Shown piece after piece: positions 1 to 7,832 of a stretch of 64,000 nucleotides of DNA. The DNA comes from Pelagibius litoralis (GTDB taxonomy: Bacteria; Pseudomonadota; Alphaproteobacteria; Kiloniellales; Kiloniellaceae). Both the position numbers and the translations under genes were made by a program. A model generated the notes under the pieces. That model saw nothing but the letters and a program-made list of their open reading frames with translations, searched no databases and was not told the DNA's origin. The number at the start of each line of letters is the position of its first letter. The first letter of the stretch is position 1. The stretch is taken from assembly GCF_011683915.1 (NCBI RefSeq), contig NZ_JAAQPH010000002.1, positions 1-64,000 of the forward strand, read 5' to 3'.

Positions 1-1
1 C

Positions 2-70
2 TGGGCCTTCACCCTCACCGCCACCGCCTGCAATCTTGTGCGAATACCAAAGCTCCTGGCCCAAACATGA
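2..70 (+). mobile_element. C-terminal end of an IS1182-like transposase (partial)
   Basis: An open frame enters from the left edge and stops at the TGA at 68-70. It reads WAFTLTATACNLVRIPKLLA plus two residues. The pattern W-x-F-T-x-A-x-x-x-N-L-V-R-x-P-K-L-L is the usual last block of IS1182-type (IS5-related) DDE transposases. Only this tail is visible, so it cannot be judged whether the element is intact; the rest lies outside the window. The family call rests on the motif and on the IS-end-like sequence about 100 bases downstream. Confidence 0.65.
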
Positions 71-170
71 GACCAACGCTCCACCAAAGCGCCGATCACC
101 CGGGATAGACCAGCACCCAAAACCACCCTCATAGGGGGCTGACCTCAAACCAAGGCCCAAAACCCTATAC

Positions 171-195
171 GTCAGACTTTTTCAGCAGCCTGTTA
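171..195 (+). mobile_element. Probable right terminal inverted repeat of the IS element
   Basis: The segment GTCAGACTTTTTCAGCAGCC followed by TGTTA resembles the outer end commonly seen on IS1182-like elements (TTTTTCAGCAGCCTG). It lies about 100 bases after the transposase stop, the expected place for the right end. The left end is outside the window, so neither inverted-repeat pairing nor target duplication can be confirmed. Confidence 0.5.
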
Positions 196-255
196 GATCG
201 GATCATGTTTTGACGGAACCACTTCGTGGTTTCGACAAAACATGTGAATCCGATC
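196..255. repeat. Long imperfect palindrome A (about 27-bp arms)
   Basis: The left arm starts GATCGGATCATGTTTTG at 196. The right arm ends with the complement CAAAACATGTGAATCCGATC at 236-255, and the loop is only about three bases (TTC). The hairpin begins exactly where the presumed IS end stops. It is probably a member of a dispersed intergenic palindrome family of this genome, or the IS target. It carries no coding potential. Confidence 0.7.
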
Positions 256-268
256 GACATCAAGTAGT

Positions 269-332
269 TAGAGCAGATTCACCGGGTTGATGGATCGCTT
301 TCAGCGATTCCATCCAACCCGGATCTGCTCTA
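269..332. repeat. Long imperfect palindrome B (about 30-bp arms)
   Basis: The left arm TAGAGCAGATTCACCGGGTT (269-288) pairs with AACCCGGATCTGCTCTA at 316-332. The inner halves GATGGATCGCT and AGCGATTCCATC also pair around a TTC turn. It lies 13 bases after palindrome A and ends 26 bases before the AraC start codon. It could stop transcription coming from the IS, act as an operator, or be a dispersed repeat; the sequence alone does not decide. Confidence 0.7.
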
Positions 333-358
333 GCATGGCTGGGAGGAGTTCTTAAGGC

Positions 359-1195
359 ATGGCAAGACAACAGCAGCAAGCCAACCACTGCGACCTCTGG
401 GGCGATACCGCCATTCCGGGGATGCTGCTGATGCATGCGGACTTCACCAGCCACGAGTTCGCGCCCCACGTCCACGACGAACTGGTGATCGCGGTGACCG
501 AACGGGGCGGTGCGGTCTTCGACTCCAGAGGCGTTTCGGATCAAGCGGAAGAGGGCACGGTACTGGTTTTCAATCCCGGCGAACCCCATGCCGGACGCCT
601 GGGGCGCAGCGACCGCTGGCGTTACCGCGCCTTTTATCTCGATCAACAGGCGCTCGCCCGCATCTCCGAAGGTCTGGAGATGCCGGGCGCGGCGGGCTCT
701 GCTTTTCTGACCAACAAACTTCAGGACCCGGAGCTGTTTTCCACCCTTCATCGCCTGCATGAAGCATCGCAGGGCGATACCTCTCAATTGGCGCGGGAAG
801 CCGGCTTTCTGGATAGCATGGCGGCGCTCTACAGCCGGCATGGCAGTCCGCGCCCGGCAGCCGGCAGGCTTGGGAACGAACGCAGCCGCATCGGCCGGGT
901 GGCGGCTTACCTGGAAACCCACTACGCCGAGGCGGTCAGCCTTGCCCAGTTGTCCGAGCTGGCCGAGATGAGCGCCTTTCACCTTGTCCGCTCTTTCAAG
1001 AAGGAGCGTGGCCTGCCGCCCCATGTCTATCTGACCCAGGTGCGTCTGCAGCAGGCGCGCCGGTTCCTGGCGGAGGGAATGAGCTTGGCTGAAACCGCCA
1101 GCGCCGTCGGCTTTTACGACCAGTCCGCCCTCAACCGCCATTTCAAGCGGGTCTACGGAGTGACCCCGGGCCAGTACGCCCGGGCGCTAACTTAG
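359..1195 (+). CDS. AraC-family transcriptional regulator with cupin sensor domain
   Basis: A 278-residue activator-type regulator. The N-terminal half is an AraC-type cupin: HVHDELVIAVTERGG at about 37-51 is the usual histidine-rich strand pair, and FNPGEPHAG at about 71-79 a second one. The C-terminal hundred residues hold the two helix-turn-helix units, ending in the typical SAVGFYDQSALNRHFKRVYG signature. The ATG at 359 follows a GGGAGGAG ribosome site at about 341-348. The gene converges on the dehydratase gene, overlapping it by 9 bases, so it may control the dehydratase/alcohol dehydrogenase pair. The ligand is unknown; members of this type often sense sugars or small acids. Confidence 0.88.
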   Translation: MARQQQQANHCDLWGDTAIPGMLLMHADFTSHEFAPHVHDELVIAVTERGGAVFDSRGVSDQAEEGTVLVFNPGEPHAGRLGRSDRWRYRAFYLDQQALARISEGLEMPGAAGSAFLTNKLQDPELFSTLHRLHEASQGDTSQLAREAGFLDSMAALYSRHGSPRPAAGRLGNERSRIGRVAAYLETHYAEAVSLAQLSELAEMSAFHLVRSFKKERGLPPHVYLTQVRLQQARRFLAEGMSLAETASAVGFYDQSALNRHFKRVYGVTPGQYARALT

Positions 1196-2296
1196 GCGGG
1201 TTGCAGCCAAGCGTTCTTCGTCCAGCGCTACGCCAAAACCGGGCTGTTCGTCGAGAACGAGCCAGCCGTCCTGATGCTCAAAGGGTGTTGCCATCAGATA
1301 GTCGCGGCGCTCCAGGCTCCACTCCGGCGGGTCGTAGGGGAACTCGATGAACGGTGCTTCGCCGATCCCGGCGGTGAGGTGCGTATTGGCGATCACGCCG
1401 AAGCCGTTGGACCAGGTATGGGGTGTGAAGACCAGACCGAATTCGCGGGCCATGACGGCGATGCGGCGCAGACCGGTGATGCCGCCGACCAGGGCGCAGT
1501 CCGGCTGCACCACATCCAGGCAGCCTTCGGCGATGAGGTCGCGGAACTCGTAGAGTTCGCGGGTCATCTCGCCGCCGGCAACGCGGACATCGACCCGGTC
1601 GCGCAGACGCCGCATGCCGTCACGGTCGGCACGGTGCAGCGGCTCTTCCATCCAATAGACGTTCAGGCGCTCCAGCTCCCGCGCCACGGTCACAGCATCC
1701 TTCAGCGACCAGGGCGCTTCGGTGTCCCAGGGCATGCGCCAGCCCTGATTGCAGTCAACCATCAGTTCCAGACGATGACCGATCCTTTCGCGTACCGCCT
1801 CCAGCGCGCGGATGTCGTCGCGCCAATCGCCGCGGTGAAAGCGGATCTTCATGGCGGCAAAGCCGGCCTCGGCAAAGCGCTCGGCCGTTTCGGCCATGGC
1901 GCCGGGGTCGCGCAGCACGCCGGAGGAGGCATAGGCGCGAACCCGGTCGCAACGCCCGCCGAGCAGCCGCCAGACCGGCTCCCCCATGATCTTTCCGGTC
2001 AGGTCCCAGAGCGCCAGATCCAGCGGCCAGCAGCGGCCGTAGTGGAACTGAATGTGGGACAGTACCTCGTAGTGGCGCTCCAGGTGGCGTGGGTCCTGAC
2101 CGATGAAGAGGTCCTCGTGGCCTTCCAGGCCCAGCATGAGGTCGCCGGAACCGAAACCGACGCGGCCCTCGCTGTCGGTGACCCGCACCACCGTAACGTC
2201 AAAATTCTGCCGCGGGCGGCCGTCCCAAGAGGCGACGAAGGGCGGGTCCAACGGCAGGCGGTGGTGGGTGACGTCGATCTTCTCGATGAGGCTCAT
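1187..2296 (-). CDS. Enolase-superfamily (mandelate racemase/muconate lactonizing) dehydratase-like enzyme
   Basis: A 369-residue enzyme with the MR/MLE layout: N-terminal capping domain, then a modified TIM barrel. Visible catalytic features are K150-x-R152 (MKIRF) on barrel strand 2, metal ligands in VDCN (D181, N183), the EEP motif (E217/E218), GGE (E243) and the general-acid/base strand TPHTW (H293). This set fits acid-sugar dehydratases or racemases of the mandelate racemase subgroup, acting in the cytoplasm with Mg2+. The substrate cannot be read from sequence. The gene starts 36 bases after the stop of the Fe-dependent alcohol dehydrogenase gene and is probably cotranscribed with it. 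A sugar-acid breakdown role is inferred. Confidence 0.85.
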   Translation of the reverse strand: MSLIEKIDVTHHRLPLDPPFVASWDGRPRQNFDVTVVRVTDSEGRVGFGSGDLMLGLEGHEDLFIGQDPRHLERHYEVLSHIQFHYGRCWPLDLALWDLTGKIMGEPVWRLLGGRCDRVRAYASSGVLRDPGAMAETAERFAEAGFAAMKIRFHRGDWRDDIRALEAVRERIGHRLELMVDCNQGWRMPWDTEAPWSLKDAVTVARELERLNVYWMEEPLHRADRDGMRRLRDRVDVRVAGGEMTRELYEFRDLIAEGCLDVVQPDCALVGGITGLRRIAVMAREFGLVFTPHTWSNGFGVIANTHLTAGIGEAPFIEFPYDPPEWSLERRDYLMATPFEHQDGWLVLDEQPGFGVALDEERLAATRLS

Positions 2297-2332
2297 GTCT
2301 CGGCGCTTTCGGGAATTTTCGGGGTCTATCGG

Positions 2333-3526
2333 TCAGGCCAGGGCTATGGTGGCCGCGGCGAAGCGGTCGATGTCGTCTTCGCCCACCGCCCTTGCTGTCG
2401 CCGTCCGCATGGGCTGGTTCTCCTCGCGGCGCATCTCGCGGGCCAGATCGGCGGCGGCGTAGTCGGCGAAGGCTGCCGGCAGGCGGCGCTCCACCCCGCA
2501 GCGGCTCATCAGGGTCGAGAACCAGTCCGGCAGTTCTGCTGCCGCCGCCAAGCCGCAAGATTGCGCCGCCGCGGCGAAGGCCTGCTGTGATGCTTCAGCG
2601 CCATCCTCAACCGACCAGCTCAGGGTCACTTCCAGTGCCAGCGCCGTGGCCAACCCGTGGTGGACGGGCGCGAGCGCCGCCAGGGCGTGGGAAATGTTGT
2701 GGGCCATGGCGGTGCCGCAGTTGTCGATGCCGATACCGGCATAGGCCGAGCCGAGCAGCATGGCGCCTCGGGCTTCGACGCTTCCGGGCTGCTCGACCGC
2801 TTCCGCCAGGGCGCCGGCGATGAGGCGCAGTGCCTGATGGCAGATCGGGGTATTGCCGGCATGGGCCCGGTTGCTGGTGCAGGCCTCCAAGGCATGAACA
2901 AGGGCATCAAGGCCAGTCCAGGCGGTCAGATGCGGCGGCAACGATAGGGTGAGCAGGGGGTCCAGCAGAACCCGGTCGGGTTTGGTTTCCTGCCCCCAGA
3001 TCCATACCTTCTTCCCGGCGTTGTTGGAGAAGATATTGGTGGCGGAGAGTTCCGAACCGGTTCCCGCTGTGGTCGGTATGCAGATCTTCGGCAGGCCTGC
3101 AGCGGGCAGGGGCCGGGCGCCGAGTGCATAGGCCATGGCGTCGGCCTGATCGCCGGCGATGCAGCTTGTCAGCTTGCCGATATCGAGCGCGGAGCCGCCG
3201 CCGATACAGACCAGCGCATCGGCGTGCAGCAGCCGGGCGGCCTCGGCCGCGGCGTCGATCTGGGAAGCCTTGGGCTCACCGGCAATATCGGCGAAAAGGT
3301 CGGTGACGGCGCCGGCTGCTTCCAGATCCCGGCGCAGTGGCGCGACGATACCGAGATCGACCAGCGCGGCATCGGCGACCAGCAGCACCCGGCGACCCTT
3401 GGAAATGGCTTTGATGTCAGCCGCCAGGCCCTGGGCCCGGCCGGCACCGAAATGGATCTCCGGCACGGCATTCAGAGAGAAAGACGCGGCTTTCTCGGGA
3501 TCGGCGATCTCCGCCAGTACGGTCAT
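2333..3526 (-). CDS. Iron-containing alcohol dehydrogenase
   Basis: A 397-residue group III (Fe2+-dependent) dehydrogenase. The nucleotide-binding GGGSALDIGK lies at 109-118 and IPTTAGTGSE at 150-159. The metal ligands fall at family spacing: D207, H211, H276 and H290, with H280 in the position of the accessory histidine of lactaldehyde reductase. The family interconverts alcohols and aldehydes or ketones using NAD(P)H; maleylacetate reductases are close relatives. Being the first gene of the two-gene minus-strand unit with the enolase-superfamily enzyme, it may reduce or oxidise that enzyme's product. The substrate is unknown. Confidence 0.87.
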   Translation of the reverse strand: MTVLAEIADPEKAASFSLNAVPEIHFGAGRAQGLAADIKAISKGRRVLLVADAALVDLGIVAPLRRDLEAAGAVTDLFADIAGEPKASQIDAAAEAARLLHADALVCIGGGSALDIGKLTSCIAGDQADAMAYALGARPLPAAGLPKICIPTTAGTGSELSATNIFSNNAGKKVWIWGQETKPDRVLLDPLLTLSLPPHLTAWTGLDALVHALEACTSNRAHAGNTPICHQALRLIAGALAEAVEQPGSVEARGAMLLGSAYAGIGIDNCGTAMAHNISHALAALAPVHHGLATALALEVTLSWSVEDGAEASQQAFAAAAQSCGLAAAAELPDWFSTLMSRCGVERRLPAAFADYAAADLAREMRREENQPMRTATARAVGEDDIDRFAAATIALA

Positions 3527-3665
3527 AGTGTTCCGCTCATTCTGATAGTCACGGCCTGATGATCAGGGCATGGAAAACCGAGCAGGGGCCTTACCGCACC
3601 GGAGCCCCGGCGGCAAGCCAATCCGCGCCCTGCCGGGGCGCTGACCGGCGGATTGGGAAGACCCC

Positions 3666-4514
3666 TCAGCCAAGCTCGAAGGTGGTGATGCCGAAAATGC
3701 ACTGGAGCGGCAGGTCGGGTGCCGCGCCCCGGTACATCCGGGCGGTTTCGAAAACCGGCTGCAGGCCGTAACGCTCCGCCAGGGCATTCGCTTCCCGGTT
3801 GGGGGCCGGCGGGTCGAGAAAGACCTTGGCGCCTCTGGTGCGCGCGACAAGAGCACGGAACAACAGGTCGGCGTCCTGCGGGGTATCGGCGAAGAGCGGA
3901 CCGATCTTGTAACCCTCCCGACAGCGCCGCAGGACGCCGTAGCCGGCAACCGCGCCCTGATCGACCAGGGCGAAGCCCATCCGGTTCTCACGCGCTTGCA
4001 GCCAGCAGCGGAGAAAGGCCGCCCGGGGCCCGGGAAAGAACGGGCGGTCGTAGGCCAGGATTGCCGCCAACTGATCCGCTGTAATGCGCCGCAGACGCGG
4101 ATCTTCAGGTGCCTCGCAAGCCACGGTTCCGCCGTAGCGGATGTTGCGGTGGGCCAGCACGAAGCCTTCTTTCTGATAGTTTGATTGTTGTTCGACGACG
4201 CCGTCCAGGCCGATGCAGCGCGCACCCAGGCGGGTCAGGCCGGCCTGCCAGAGGCGGTAGCCGATACCCCGGCCACGAACATCCCGGTGGCAGATGTAGA
4301 AGCCGAGAAAGCCGAAGTCCGCCCCGTAGGCGACTACCGAAATGGAAGCGACGGGACGGCCATCCTGGAATGCCATGAGGAAGCCGCCGGGATCGCTCCC
4401 GTGGAAACAATCGGCATCGGCCAACCCCGGGTTCCAACCTTCGTCGCCGGCCCAGCCGATTGCGGTGTCCAGTTCGGCCCGGGTCATCGGCCGGATCTCC
4501 ACGTCGTCGCGCAT
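3666..4514 (-). CDS. GNAT-family N-acetyltransferase (two-domain)
   Basis: A 282-residue protein. The first half carries the GNAT acetyl-CoA loop RGRGIGYRLWQAG at about 80-92, preceded by the expected strand GFLGFYICHRDV. The second half (about 140-282) is a further alpha/beta region, as in the YitI-like acetyltransferases with an extra C-terminal domain. The acceptor is unknown. It is transcribed away from the acetylpolyamine deacetylase gene, 142 bases apart, so the pair might act on related acetylated amines; that link is only positional. Confidence 0.82.
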   Translation of the reverse strand: MRDDVEIRPMTRAELDTAIGWAGDEGWNPGLADADCFHGSDPGGFLMAFQDGRPVASISVVAYGADFGFLGFYICHRDVRGRGIGYRLWQAGLTRLGARCIGLDGVVEQQSNYQKEGFVLAHRNIRYGGTVACEAPEDPRLRRITADQLAAILAYDRPFFPGPRAAFLRCWLQARENRMGFALVDQGAVAGYGVLRRCREGYKIGPLFADTPQDADLLFRALVARTRGAKVFLDPPAPNREANALAERYGLQPVFETARMYRGAAPDLPLQCIFGITTFELG

Positions 4515-4656
4515 ACAGCCTCTCTGAATTCCTGGGCCGGTTCGCCCGGCCTGTTTCGGCTTGACGGGCCGCCGGGCGGACGAACACAGTCCTTACGTCG
4601 GGCAACAACCATAACGCAAGCGGCAGTCTTGGCGGCGATAAACGGGGGGCAGTGTC

Positions 4657-5676
4657 ATGAAGGCCTATTACGATCCGCAACACAGCCTGCACCACCCGCA
4701 GTTCTTTCTGGTGCGCGGCGAACGCCGGGACAGCACCGAGGTGCCGGAGCGTGCCGCGGTGTTCCACGAAGCCCTTAAGCAAGCCGGTCATGAGATCCTT
4801 GCGCCCCGGCGCTTTGGCCGCGATCCGGTCGCGGCAGTGCACAGCGGGGATTGTCTTCGTTTCCTGGAAGAGGCCCCGGCGGCCTGGGCCGCCTTGGGGG
4901 AGACCTCCGCCGAGATCGTCGCCAACGTCCATCCCAACCGCTATGAAGCCGGCGGTTACCCGGAGAGCATCGTGGGCCGTGCCGGCTGGCACATGGCCGA
5001 CACAGCTTGTCCCATCGGGCCGAACACGTTTGAGGCGGCGTTGGCCGCGGCGAATGTTGCGCTCTCTGCCGCCGATGCGGTGCTGGGCGGCGAACGCGCT
5101 GCCTATGCGCTCTGCCGTCCGCCGGGCCATCATGCCTATGCCGATATGGCGGGCGGGTTCTGCTTCCTGAACAACGCGGCGATTGCGGCGCAGTATCTCC
5201 GCAAACGTGTGGGGCCGGTCGCCATTCTCGACGTCGATGTGCACCACGGCAATGGCAATCAGGGGATTTTCTGGCAGCGCGGGGATGTGTTGACCGTCTC
5301 GATCCATGCCGATCCGGCCAACTTCTATCCGTTTTTCTGGGGCCATGCGGGCGAGCGCGGCGGTGGCGAGGGGGAGGGCGCCAACCTTAACCTGCCGCTG
5401 CCTCTCGGCGCCGGCGACGAGGATTTCCTGACGGCATTGGAAGTGGCGGCGGAGGCTCTGCGTGCCTTCCAACCGAAGGCCCTGATCGTCGCCCTCGGCC
5501 TCGATGCGTCGGAGCAAGACCCGCTTAAAGGCTTGGCGATCACCACCAGCGGTTTCGCGCGGATCGGCGCGGCCATCGACAGCCTGGGCTTTCCCAGCGT
5601 GCTGGTGCAGGAAGGCGGCTACCTCTCACCCGCGCTGGGCCCGAACCTGGCGGCGGTGCTGGGCGCTTTTGACTGA
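4657..5676 (+). CDS. aphA: Acetylpolyamine amidohydrolase / class II histone-deacetylase-like enzyme
   Basis: A 339-residue zinc deacetylase of the arginase-deacetylase fold. The motifs are all present: RPPGHHA (154-160, H158/H159 the charge-relay pair), FLNNAA, DVDVHHGNG (192-200) with zinc ligands D194 and H196, GLDASEQDP with the third ligand D283, and EGGY with the transition-state tyrosine Y322. Length and the early insertion YYDPQHSLHHPQFF match bacterial acetylpolyamine amidohydrolases, which remove acetyl groups from acetylputrescine, acetylcadaverine and related amines. It stands alone on the plus strand, divergent from a GNAT gene. The substrate assignment is by family resemblance. 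Confidence 0.9.
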   Translation: MKAYYDPQHSLHHPQFFLVRGERRDSTEVPERAAVFHEALKQAGHEILAPRRFGRDPVAAVHSGDCLRFLEEAPAAWAALGETSAEIVANVHPNRYEAGGYPESIVGRAGWHMADTACPIGPNTFEAALAAANVALSAADAVLGGERAAYALCRPPGHHAYADMAGGFCFLNNAAIAAQYLRKRVGPVAILDVDVHHGNGNQGIFWQRGDVLTVSIHADPANFYPFFWGHAGERGGGEGEGANLNLPLPLGAGDEDFLTALEVAAEALRAFQPKALIVALGLDASEQDPLKGLAITTSGFARIGAAIDSLGFPSVLVQEGGYLSPALGPNLAAVLGAFD

Positions 5677-5796
5677 GCCATACGACCGACCATCAGCGCG
5701 AAAGAATTTTTAAGAATTTCGATGATAGGTTGAGCGAACTGGGTTTGAGAACTATCTGCCCCATGAGTGAATTTGGCGTGATTAGGCGAGAATGAG

Positions 5797-6222
5797 ATGA
5801 AAGAGGAGCGCGCTCTAATAGGTAACTCGATATTTATGATAGTAATTTTTTGCTTTTTTAGAGGGATTGTATTTCCAGATTTTAGGTACGGCGAAGTATC
5901 GATTGTTATTATTCAATTTCTGTTTCCGATCTCTATCAGCTTCATGTGTGTTTGGTATTGGGGTACGCAGAGGGGTGTTTTGTACGCCAATATCGTGGGC
6001 ACGGCAGGAATCACATTGGGGCAGATTGTTTCGCTGATCGTTTACTTCTTGAGGACTGGTCCGGTTCAAATGAGCGATCCTCTGACAACCTCTATATTTC
6101 TGGGGTCGTTTTGTTGCGCAGGTACTGCTTTTCGTGACCCTGACAAGCGTCTTGTCTGTGTTCTGGCAGCGTGGCAGCAGCCTAAAGAACTAAGCACCAT
6201 GTATCCGACGGTGCGCGGATAA
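5797..6222 (+). CDS. Hypothetical membrane protein in an AT-rich island
   Basis: A 141-residue protein of unknown family. It has about four hydrophobic stretches: IFMIVIFCFFRGIVF near 12-26, VIIQFLFPISISFMCVWYW near 36-55, ILYAN-like and TLGQIVSLIVYFL near 72-85, and SIFLGSFCCAGTAF near 98-111, then a short polar tail. The DNA is much richer in A and T than the surrounding backbone and codon choice differs, suggesting recent acquisition. The ATG at 5797 is preceded by a weak AGGCGAG. It is the first of three orphan genes on the same strand. No function can be assigned. Confidence 0.55.
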   Translation: MKEERALIGNSIFMIVIFCFFRGIVFPDFRYGEVSIVIIQFLFPISISFMCVWYWGTQRGVLYANIVGTAGITLGQIVSLIVYFLRTGPVQMSDPLTTSIFLGSFCCAGTAFRDPDKRLVCVLAAWQQPKELSTMYPTVRG

Positions 6223-6434
6223 ATGTAGAGTAGAGGTTTGTTCTACACACTGGCTTGCTTGCTATGCCTTTCACCTTTCACAAGCAACGTACCTGAACGG
6301 CACTTCACAGCTCTGCCGCCGCAACGTTTTTTGTTTCAAGCGAGATAGGGTCGGACCCCGTTCGATTAAGGCGTGAGCATGCTGATGCGGCCCGGCCAAG
6401 CCCGTGCCGATGAATGCGATTTGGAGAGTTGACG

Positions 6435-6986
6435 ATGCGTATATTGTCGCAAGTAGAGGCCGATGAATTGTTGCGGCCGCTCCAACTGAAGATCGGTGAG
6501 TGGAACAGGTTGAATGACCTGGCATCGGATGATGTCCCATACAAGGTGTATCATCCCTCACGCGACACGCGGGAGCTCTACGTCCTTGCTGGATATCTGC
6601 TGGACTGGTTCGCGCCCGAGGGTTGGGTCCTTTTGCAGGTCGACAATTCGACGTGGCCTTCGGATGATGAGACTGGAGTTTTTGAGCGGCTAGCTTTCGC
6701 TGCTAAGCAGCGCTGGGATATTGACACACAAAGGTCGTTCCTGTTTGGCGATTCATCGGAAGACGAGTTCGATATTGATCGACATCAACTTATTTTGTTG
6801 ATCTTCTTTTCGCTGATGTTCGAGTGGCATGTGTATCTGACTTGTGAGAAAGCGACTCCTGGCCAACGCCTGGGGTTGCAGGATGGCGTGGTGTACTTCA
6901 TCGGTGAGGCGAAGCTGATCGATGCCGCCGATGCGACGCTTCAGCAGATTGCGGAAAACCCGCTGCGATTTTCTCGACCCGCGTAA
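6435..6986 (+). CDS. Hypothetical acidic protein, possibly immunity-like
   Basis: A 183-residue cytoplasmic protein of unrecognised family. I chose the ATG at 6435 (MRILSQVEAD) because GGAG lies 10 bases upstream; an in-frame ATG at 6414 would add 7 residues without a good ribosome site. The protein is acidic and tryptophan-rich (GEWNRLND, GWVLLQVDNSTWPSDDE, SLMFEWHVYL) with a central hydrophobic helix near ILLIFFSLMFEWHVYL. Small, acidic, orphan proteins in AT-rich patches are often immunity proteins of polymorphic toxin systems, but no toxin gene is visible here, so that reading is speculative. Confidence 0.6.
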   Translation: MRILSQVEADELLRPLQLKIGEWNRLNDLASDDVPYKVYHPSRDTRELYVLAGYLLDWFAPEGWVLLQVDNSTWPSDDETGVFERLAFAAKQRWDIDTQRSFLFGDSSEDEFDIDRHQLILLIFFSLMFEWHVYLTCEKATPGQRLGLQDGVVYFIGEAKLIDAADATLQQIAENPLRFSRPA

Positions 6987-7226
6987 CCCGCACGGTATTT
7001 GAAGCGCCCGCATTGGATGGGAGGTGAGCACTAGGTAGGCGCGCAGATCCTCTTGTGGGGCGACCAGATGCCCTTTGGCTAGAACAATTGCAACGGCTGT
7101 CATTGTCGGCGGCGCAGCCTATGTCGCTTATCGTTGCGTTAGAGTGTTTCCTTCACTAATCCGGGTGTTCTGGCCGAGTATACCCACTAATTTAGCAGTT
7201 CCCTGACAGGACGAGAGTAGTGGCGG

Positions 7227-7583
7227 ATGCCTAGAATTAATGATCCGAAGTCCTATTTTGAGAATCTAGGAGGATTGCATGATGCTCGTGTGAAAGGACT
7301 CAAGTGGCTTAAAGAGTGTCATCAGCTGTCCATGTATATTGATGACATAAACAGCAATTTTTTGGGGACGCCAGAGTACCAGGGAGCACTGCCTGCTGAA
7401 ATTGTGTTTGAGGGCATTGAAGTGTTGGATATCGGCCTCGAGATAAAATCTGATTCGTTTTCGATTTATGACATAGGCATAGAAAGTGGGAAAAGCGGAT
7501 TTAGTGTTTCCATTAAGTTTGCGCCGGGCGGGCGCATGTCATTTGTCTGTGCAAATGTCACTGTGAATGCGGACGTAAAGTAG
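7227..7583 (+). CDS. Hypothetical protein, possibly immunity-like (HDARV motif)
   Basis: A 118-residue protein rich in beta-strand patterns. The N-terminal LGGLHDARVKGLKWL followed by LSMYIDDI resembles small immunity or sensor domains built around an H-D-A-x-x motif (Imm50-like, from memory). The remainder (IVFEGIEVLDIGLEI, FSIYDIGIE, FSVSIKFAPGG) alternates hydrophobic and polar residues as in a beta-barrel or sandwich. The AT-rich codon use matches the first island gene. A 240-base stretch without an obvious gene separates it from the preceding gene. Function is unknown; the immunity idea is inference. Confidence 0.6.
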   Translation: MPRINDPKSYFENLGGLHDARVKGLKWLKECHQLSMYIDDINSNFLGTPEYQGALPAEIVFEGIEVLDIGLEIKSDSFSIYDIGIESGKSGFSVSIKFAPGGRMSFVCANVTVNADVK

Positions 7584-7832
7584 GCCATTATGCTTAGCCA
7601 ATTTTTTGATTAGTGGATCGCGCGCCTAGACTGCGCAGCCTCCTAACAAGAAGTGCCGCTCCTGATCGGGAAGGCAATGTTGCCGCTGTCCGCTTACCAA
7701 CTGAGCACCAAGCCCGCCTTTGGTGAGCGGATGTTCAGTCCACGCGATCTGGACGGCGGAAGGGATGTGGGTGAGCGGCGCAAGCTGCAGGCAATGCCGG
7801 TGCCTCAGCCAAGTCCCCCGGTGGCGCTTCCG

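Noticed and set aside
1274-2590. Long plus-strand open frame of 438 codons
   Set aside because: Lies antisense to the dehydratase and alcohol dehydrogenase genes, which have all their catalytic motifs; a shadow of GC-rich coding.
7691-7718. tRNA-like stretch on the minus strand (GGCGGGCTTGGTGCTCAGTT then GGTAAGCG)
   Set aside because: Resembles an acceptor and D-arm, but no 5-bp anticodon stem with 7-base loop, T-arm or acceptor partner follows. At best a relic at the island edge.
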